Shown here: positions 14,101 through 18,154 of the stretch, one piece after another
Layout of the letters: every line of letters begins with the position of its first letter
Numbering within the stretch: the first letter of the stretch is position 1
Assembly (NCBI GenBank): GCA_943359495.1
Contig: CALRHY010000004.1
Span: 1-18,154, forward strand
DNA: 18,154 bases
From: Candidatus Uhrbacteria bacterium RIFOXYB12_FULL_58_10
GTDB lineage: Bacteria; Patescibacteriota; Patescibacteriia; 2-12-FULL-57-11
Direction: 5' to 3'
Translations under genes and position numbers: made by a program
The notes under the pieces: model-generated
What the model saw: only the letters and a program-made list of their open reading frames with translations
Told to the model about the DNA's origin: nothing
The model's database searches: none

Positions 14101-16158
14101 ATGCCAGACCGTGCGGCATTTCGTTTAGAATTATTTTCCCGCGGAGGAAATCCGCAGTCACCCACAGAGCGCGTCTTTGAGCTCCCCTGCCCTGGGCTCC
14201 CTGCAGACGCGCGCGTTTTTGGTATCCTCCGAAGCGATGGCACAGATACGACCGCCACGCTTGCCAGTCTGATTCGAAACGCCATCCGTAATATCGAGAC
14301 GCTCAACAAGCGAACACTTGCCAGTGGTCTGGAAGGAAAGTTTGAAGCTATCCTTCTTGCGGTGAACCGCGGCTACGCCGAACTCGCGGCGAGCGGCACT
14401 GTCCCCTCCGAACCGCTGCCGGACGCACTTTTTGGAATGATCGTTGAGCACGATCTGTTTCTGACCGGACACGGAGCAGTCGATGCTTTTCTTCTGCGCC
14501 CAGAAGAAGGCCAACAACCGCGGCGCCTTTTGGAAAAAGAAACTGCCGGTACAGACACCCGTACGCTTTTCCGCACCATTGTTTCCGGAACCTTGAAACC
14601 GAACGACACACTCCTCGTGACCGTGTCCGGTTTATTTAATTACCTCGCCCTCCCGCATCTCACACGAGTCCTTTCCACGCTTCCCGCACGGGATGCCCGC
14701 ACACGGATACTCGAACTCCTCGGCGACGTCCCGCCATCCATCCCCCTTTCCGGAATCATTGTTGGGCCACCACCAACAGACGCCGTCCGCCCGGCAACAT
14801 CGCCGGCAATTTTTCGACGACAAACTTCTGCCACGCCAAAAACAGAAGTGGTGAAGAAGCCGAACATACTCAGTACCTACGGCCCAATCGTCGCCGCTTC
14901 TTCGCGCAAGGGAGCGGTTCTCCTTGGCAAAGCGTTACTGCATGGAGTGCGGACAATACCTGGAGCGCTCAAAGGAATAGTTGCTTTTGTCCGAGAACCG
15001 TCGGCCCGCGGCGGCATGCGTCGGCGCTGGAAATCCCTACCTGACCGCACCCTCGCCTGGTGGAACAACCTACCGACGCGCTCAAAAATCTTGTGCATTG
15101 CTGGGGTACTTTTTGTCCTCCTCTTCGGCGAAGGCTTGCGTTTCCTGCTACGGTCACAGCGACAAGATGCAACAATTGCCGGCTACAACCAAGCGGTCGC
15201 AGCCATACAAACGCAGCGTGATGCAGCTGAAGCAAGCATGATCTACAAAAACGAAACGGCGGCATGGCAACAACTGGTCGATGCCGAAGCCGCAACACGT
15301 GCCCTACCACAACAAACCGATGCCCAACGAAAAACAGCCAGCGATCTTCTTGCGCAGATCGAATCCGATCGCGAAAAACTGCGCCACCACATCAGTATCC
15401 AAGACACCACACCACTCTTCTCCCTTCCTGTAGATGCCGGGGCCGGTACGACGCTTTTTTCTGGCAAAACCCTGATCACTGTCGTCTCAGACGAAGGTGG
15501 CGCGTGGAATTGGGATAAGACAAAAAAATCCTTGAACATTGCAACTACACCATTCCTCCCATCTGGAACGGTGGAACGAGCCTTCCTGGGAAGCCGCGGT
15601 CTTCTCTTCTTCGCTGGTACTGATTTCACGGAACGCGTCGCCACACAGACTATCCACTCTGTCTTAAACCTGCCAACCAAATCACCCATTGTCGCAATAA
15701 CGCTTTGGAAAGAACGAGCCTACACACTGGTCCCTGCAGCGAACCAAGTCTATCGTGGGACCCGCAACGGCAATACCTGGAACATTGACACTGCAGCATT
15801 GAAGAACCCAACGATTACCGACGGAACCGACATCGCAATCGATACCGCGGTCTGGATCAGCACCAGCAGCACCATCCACAAATACCTTGCTGGTGAAGAT
15901 CAACACTTTTCACTCAAACCATTCGACCCCTCACCGCAGCATCTCGCACGCATTTGGCTCGGCGCAGAAACAGACCCACTCATCACTTTTGACGACGGGA
16001 GCAAGCGCATCCTTATCATCAACAAAGACGGGAGCCTGCGCGCACAGCTCAGCGGTGGCCCAGTCAATGACCTTCGCGATGTCGCAATAGACAGCGCAAA
16101 TAAAATGTTGTTGCTTCTAACAACGAAGGCGGTGTTCCAAGTCCCCATACCAGAATAA
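14101..16158 (+). CDS. Membrane protein: PP2C-like cytoplasmic domain, one TM helix, external beta-propeller
   Basis: The protein is 685 residues. Residues 1-225 resemble a degenerate PP2C-type phosphatase: ILLAVNRGYAELA (84-96), LFGMIVEHDLFLTGHGAVDA (110-129) and LKPNDTLLVTVSGLFNYL (165-182), matching the order of PP2C strands. The metal-binding Asp residues (DG and DN motifs) are not seen, so activity is unlikely. A linker rich in Pro, Ala and Arg (225-325) leads to one transmembrane helix (about 329-350), a coiled-coil-like Gln/Ala-rich helix (355-430) and a beta-rich domain (437-685), probably a propeller. The ATG at 14101 is chosen because GGAGGA (14093-14098) and TATAAT (14061) sit just upstream; an in-frame ATG at 14047 lies before the -10. 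It is divergent from the regulator operon. Confidence 0.8.
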   Translation: MPDRAAFRLELFSRGGNPQSPTERVFELPCPGLPADARVFGILRSDGTDTTATLASLIRNAIRNIETLNKRTLASGLEGKFEAILLAVNRGYAELAASGTVPSEPLPDALFGMIVEHDLFLTGHGAVDAFLLRPEEGQQPRRLLEKETAGTDTRTLFRTIVSGTLKPNDTLLVTVSGLFNYLALPHLTRVLSTLPARDARTRILELLGDVPPSIPLSGIIVGPPPTDAVRPATSPAIFRRQTSATPKTEVVKKPNILSTYGPIVAASSRKGAVLLGKALLHGVRTIPGALKGIVAFVREPSARGGMRRRWKSLPDRTLAWWNNLPTRSKILCIAGVLFVLLFGEGLRFLLRSQRQDATIAGYNQAVAAIQTQRDAAEASMIYKNETAAWQQLVDAEAATRALPQQTDAQRKTASDLLAQIESDREKLRHHISIQDTTPLFSLPVDAGAGTTLFSGKTLITVVSDEGGAWNWDKTKKSLNIATTPFLPSGTVERAFLGSRGLLFFAGTDFTERVATQTIHSVLNLPTKSPIVAITLWKERAYTLVPAANQVYRGTRNGNTWNIDTAALKNPTITDGTDIAIDTAVWISTSSTIHKYLAGEDQHFSLKPFDPSPQHLARIWLGAETDPLITFDDGSKRILIINKDGSLRAQLSGGPVNDLRDVAIDSANKMLLLLTTKAVFQVPIPE

Positions 16159-16166
16159 GGGAAAAC

Positions 16167-16202
16167 AAAATCCGCTCCGACACAGGTCGGAGCGGATTTT
16201 TT
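16167..16202. terminator. Bidirectional rho-independent terminator
   Basis: A perfect 15-bp stem has the left arm AAAATCCGCTCCGAC (16167-16181), loop ACAG and right arm GTCGGAGCGGATTTT (16186-16200), then TT. The A-run on the left gives a T-run on the minus strand. It therefore serves both the membrane protein gene and the rplJ-rplL operon, which converge here. Confidence 0.93.
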
Positions 16203-16206
16203 CGTT

Positions 16207-16608
16207 TTACTTCAAGACGGCCTTGCCGCCTGCGTCTTCGATTTTCTTCTTCATTTCTTCGGCTGCTGCTTTGTCGGCACCTTCTTTCACCATCTTCGGT
16301 GCTGCGTCCACGAGATCTTTGGCTTCTTTCAAACCAAGACCAGTGAGTTCGCGAAGCACTTTAATGACAGCGATCTTGTTTGCACCGGCTTCGGTGAGCT
16401 CAACATTGAAAGAGGTCTTCTCTTCCTCTGCTGCACCAACGGCTGCTGGGGCTGCTGCCATCATCATAGCAGGAGCGGATGCGGAGACGCCGAACTTGTC
16501 TTCGAGCAATTTCACGAGCTCTGCAAGATCAAGCACCGACATCTTTTCGATCGAAGAAACGAGCGATTGGAACTTTTCTGGGACGACAACATCTTTCATC
16601 TCTGACAT
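16207..16608 (-). CDS. rplL: Ribosomal protein bL12 (L7/L12)
   Basis: The stalk protein that recruits translation GTPases to the ribosome. It is 133 residues, slightly longer than the usual 120-125. The N-terminal dimerisation helices (PEKFQSLVSSIEKMSVLDLA, then ELVKLLEDKFG) are followed by an Ala/Met-rich hinge (about 43-60). The C-terminal domain is standard: FNVELTEAGANKIAVIKVLR, then LTGLGLKEAKDLVDAAPK and KKKIEDAGGKAVLK. The start at 16606-16608 gives a short acidic extension (MSEMKDVVVPEK); no Shine-Dalgarno site is seen. It lies 12 bases after the rplJ stop, the usual rplJ-rplL order, and ends at a strong terminator. Confidence 0.97.
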   Translation of the reverse strand: MSEMKDVVVPEKFQSLVSSIEKMSVLDLAELVKLLEDKFGVSASAPAMMMAAAPAAVGAAEEEKTSFNVELTEAGANKIAVIKVLRELTGLGLKEAKDLVDAAPKMVKEGADKAAAEEMKKKIEDAGGKAVLK

Positions 16609-16620
16609 AGGAATGTGGGG

Positions 16621-17142
16621 TTATGCTTTTGCTTCTTTGATTGCCGACAATGCAGTCACGAGGCCACGCAGGTTGCCTGCGAGGACCGTCGCAAATCCAC
16701 TGATCGGTGCCTGGAGCGTCCCAACCAATTGGCCGAGCAGCTGCTGTTTGCTTGGAAGTTTGGCGAGCGCGACAACCGCTGCCGTATCCATCGCTTTGTT
16801 TTCGAGGACACCACCGACAATCTTCATCGCCTCATGATCTTTGGCGAATGCGGCGACCAATTTTGCTGGCGCAACTTCGTCGGTAATACCCAGCAATGTT
16901 GCAAAGTTTCCGGCGAAGCTTTTTGGATCCACGGTATAGCCGGCGTCGCGCATGGCGCGGGCCAACAACGTTTTCTTCGCGACAGCGTAGGCGACGCCCT
17001 GTTCGCGTGCATTCCGCCGCAGCGTTTCGATTTCTTTGACTGGCAGTTTCTCGTACGAAGCGAACACCAGCGACTTCGCGGTCTTGAGCAACGCAGACAA
17101 TTCCTGCACCGTCACCTCTTTTTGTTGACGTGTTTTTGGCAT
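16621..17142 (-). CDS. rplJ: Ribosomal protein uL10
   Basis: The stalk base protein that anchors L12 dimers to 23S rRNA. It is 173 residues. The N-terminal RNA-binding domain has VQELSALLKTAKSLVFASYE, VKEIETLRRNAREQG and AVAKKTLLARAMRDAGY, then PKSFAGNFATLLG. The C-terminal helix that binds L12 ends the protein (LAGNLRGLVTALSAIKEAKA). Start is the ATG at 17140-17142, with AAAGAG about ten bases upstream as a weak ribosome site. L10 in complex with L12 commonly represses its own operon by binding the leader, and a structured leader is present here. The usual upstream neighbours rplK and rplA are not adjacent; a DUF427 gene faces the other way instead. Confidence 0.97.
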   Translation of the reverse strand: MPKTRQQKEVTVQELSALLKTAKSLVFASYEKLPVKEIETLRRNAREQGVAYAVAKKTLLARAMRDAGYTVDPKSFAGNFATLLGITDEVAPAKLVAAFAKDHEAMKIVGGVLENKAMDTAAVVALAKLPSKQQLLGQLVGTLQAPISGFATVLAGNLRGLVTALSAIKEAKA

Positions 17143-17212
17143 AGATCAAAAACTCTTTCTGATTCAAGGAATTTCCCTTGCGACCTTTAATAGAAAACGC
17201 CTGCAGCTTGTG

Positions 17213-17348
17213 GCCACAGACGTTTCTGTCGAGTGACAGAGGAAAAGATTCATCAAAACCCTTTACCCCATCCTCGAAGATGCGCCTCGGCGGCTGATTG
17301 AGTCGCGTGAGCCTCAAAGGCTTTTACGCGGCGGCCGCTGTCTGTGGC
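17213..17348 (-). ncRNA. L10 leader (rplJL autoregulatory mRNA leader)
   Basis: On the minus strand, GCCACAGAC (17340-17348) and GTCTGTGGC (17213-17221) are perfect complements that close a 136-base domain upstream of rplJ. Inside lies a hairpin with GCGTAAAAGCC, loop TTTGA and GGCTCACGC (about 17304-17328), followed by a GCCGCCGAGGCGC segment. A long-range closing stem, an internal stem with an asymmetric A-rich bulge, and the position between a promoter and rplJ all fit the L10 leader class. The exact L10 binding site cannot be fixed by eye. Confidence 0.7.
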
Positions 17349-17365
17349 TATTTTATTGTGGCTAT

Positions 17366-17394
17366 AGGATACAAAAGAAGGGGGAAGACGTCAA
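17366..17394 (-). promoter_or_regulatory. Promoter of the rplJ-rplL operon
   Basis: On the minus strand -35 TTGACG (17389-17394), a 17-base spacer and -10 TATCCT (17366-17371). The predicted start near 17359 gives a leader of about 217 bases that contains the whole L10 leader structure. Confidence 0.7.
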
Positions 17395-17416
17395 TAGTCC
17401 TTATAAAAATACACTA

Positions 17417-17533
17417 ATGACTCCTGGGTCCGATATCCGACATTCTTTTGGCGAATCCCAAAAGAATCAAAAAGATTTTGGTGGATGGCGAAACTCGGAC
17501 TATGCATGCGCCCTCCGCGAGTTCTTTCTTTGA
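17417..17533 (+). other. Possible 38-codon small ORF within a structured intergenic stretch
   Basis: An ATG at 17417 opens a frame ending in TGA at 17531-17533; the product begins MTPGSDIRHSFGESQKNQ. There is no Shine-Dalgarno site and only a weak TATAAA (17402-17407) upstream. The same bases form two strong hairpins: a 10-bp stem ATTCTTTTGG/CCAAAAGAAT (17442-17467) and a 9-bp stem GTTCTTTCT/AGAAAGAAC (17521-17549). In addition, GTCCGA (17428-17433) is complementary to TCGGAC (17495-17500). It could be RNA structure, repeat debris or a small gene. I do not recognise it. Confidence 0.2.
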
Positions 17534-17610
17534 GAGTCTTAGAAAGAACAATATGCTCTACAGTTTGTCACAAGGTTGATTGAGCAACTGGCTCTGGGCA
17601 GAACCAAGGA

Positions 17611-17655
17611 GCTCAAACAGTCGCCGTCCCCCAAACCCCCTAGGGGCATCGATCG
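17611..17655. repeat. Family D repeat, copy 2
   Basis: The pattern is GCTCAAACAG, then CCCCCAAACCCCCT, then ATCGATCG, shared with 6089-6128. This copy carries an extra GGGGC that creates the palindrome CCCCTAGGGG. It lies just upstream of the DUF427 gene. Confidence 0.7.
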
Positions 17656-17713
17656 ACGAGGTGCACTGCAATAAAGTACTATGAAAAGAGGTTTACTACT
17701 CAATAGTTTTTTT

Positions 17714-17995
17714 ATGAAAGCAACTTGGAACCATGTCGTCATTGCTGAGAGTGACGAGACGATTATTATTGAAGGGAACTATTATTTCCCAGCAGAATCC
17801 GTCAGAAAAGAATATTTCCTCACCAGCCCAACGCACAGCACCTGCCCATGGAAAGGCGAGGCATCGTATTACCACATTATAGTGAATGACGAACGGAATC
17901 CGGATGCGGCCTGGTATTACCCGGAACCAAAAGATGCCGCAAAAGAAATCCGTAATTATGTAGCGTTTTGGAAAGGAGTAGAACTAACCAAGTAG
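17714..17995 (+). CDS. DUF427 family protein
   Basis: A small soluble protein of 93 residues, the usual length for single-domain DUF427 proteins. It matches the family across its length: MKATWNHVVIAESDETIIIE, GNYYFPAESVRKEYF, THSTCPWKGEASYYHI, NPDAAWYYPEP and VAFWKGVEL. The CPWKGEASYY and NPDAAWYYPEP motifs are the family hallmarks. The molecular function is not established. The ATG at 17714 is preferred because family similarity starts there; an in-frame ATG at 17681 would add 11 residues that do not fit the family. A weak promoter (TCGACG 17653-17658, 17 bases, TACTAT 17676-17681) could serve it. It is on the opposite strand from rplJ-rplL and separated from it by about 570 bases. Confidence 0.9.
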   Translation: MKATWNHVVIAESDETIIIEGNYYFPAESVRKEYFLTSPTHSTCPWKGEASYYHIIVNDERNPDAAWYYPEPKDAAKEIRNYVAFWKGVELTK

Positions 17996-18025
17996 TTTCG
18001 TCTGTAAAAATTTTGTCTTCCTGTC

Positions 18026-18075
18026 TTCGAGACCCTGAGGGTGTCCTCAGACCCTCGAAGGGAGGGAACGAAGGA
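18026..18075. repeat. Family E palindromic repeat
   Basis: The outer arms CTTCGAG and CTCGAAG (18026-18032 and 18054-18060) enclose CTGAGG-GTGT-CCTCAG (18035-18050). The GACCCTGAG block also begins the family A core at 4585 and 5990, so E and A may be related. No T-run follows, so it is a poor terminator. Confidence 0.65.
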
Positions 18076-18154
18076 TCTTCATCTTACCGATGCCTGCGTT
18101 GGTTTGGAAAGATTTCTTCAACACTCTCGGTAGCGGTTTTCTAAGAAGAAGTTC
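18076..18154. other. Right-edge stretch without an assignable feature
   Basis: The last 79 bases hold no gene that I can support. A minus-strand frame is open to the window edge, but it runs straight out of the family E repeat and shows no recognisable protein similarity. Confidence 0.3.

Noticed and set aside
17570..17640. tRNA-like look of the stretch before family D copy 2
   Set aside because: No acceptor stem or T-loop (GTTCRANNC) can be placed, and its second half is explained by the repeat.
1..18154. CRISPR array, tRNA, rRNA, transposase or phage genes
   Set aside because: I found no regular spacer-repeat pattern, no cloverleaf with a CCA-type end, and no integrase or transposase motifs. 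The repeats are dispersed palindromes, not a CRISPR array.

Overview
This 18.2 kb window reads as bacterial chromosome from a Candidate Phyla Radiation (Patescibacteria)-like organism. That is an inference. It rests on the single-chain dimeric-type GlyRS, the DUF4012 envelope protein, the degenerate PP2C-like/beta-propeller membrane protein, the winged-helix regulator with a nucleotidyltransferase-like tail, and starts that mostly lack Shine-Dalgarno sites. UGA acts as a normal stop (for example at the ends of the HolB-like, GT4 and TsaB-like genes), so the UGA=Gly code of Gracilibacteria/SR1 is not used.

Layout. (a) 1-3212, minus strand: a housekeeping run read from right to left, with holB (delta'), a lipoprotein-like Asp-box propeller, frr (ribosome recycling factor) and the start of the GlyRS gene. 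(b) 3319-4523, plus strand: a two-gene island of unknown function with a consensus sigma70-type promoter and two strong terminators. (c) 4705-13971, minus strand: a long cell-envelope run. In transcription order it holds a winged-helix regulator, a short TsaB-like protein, a membrane processive GT2, two soluble GT2 enzymes, a DUF4012 protein, MreB and a GT4 glycosyltransferase. The first three genes overlap by ATGA and are probably translationally coupled. (d) 14101-16158, plus strand: a divergently transcribed membrane protein with a PP2C-like cytoplasmic part, one transmembrane helix and a probable external propeller. (e) 16207-17394, minus strand: the rplJ-rplL operon with a promoter and a long-range paired leader that fits an L10 autoregulatory leader. 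(f) 17400-18154: an unexplained structured intergenic stretch, a DUF427 gene on the plus strand and a repeat-rich end.

The gaps between genes are loaded with dispersed palindromic repeats, sorted here into families A to E. Two families reach into genes: a family B half-element is translated inside the GT4 gene, and a family C inverted repeat supplies the last codons and stop of the membrane GT2.

I see no CRISPR array, tRNA, rRNA, transposase or phage gene. The strongest candidates for something undescribed are the two-gene plus-strand island, the regulator/TsaB-like/GT2 coupled trio with its divergent partner, and the repeat families that have entered coding sequence.
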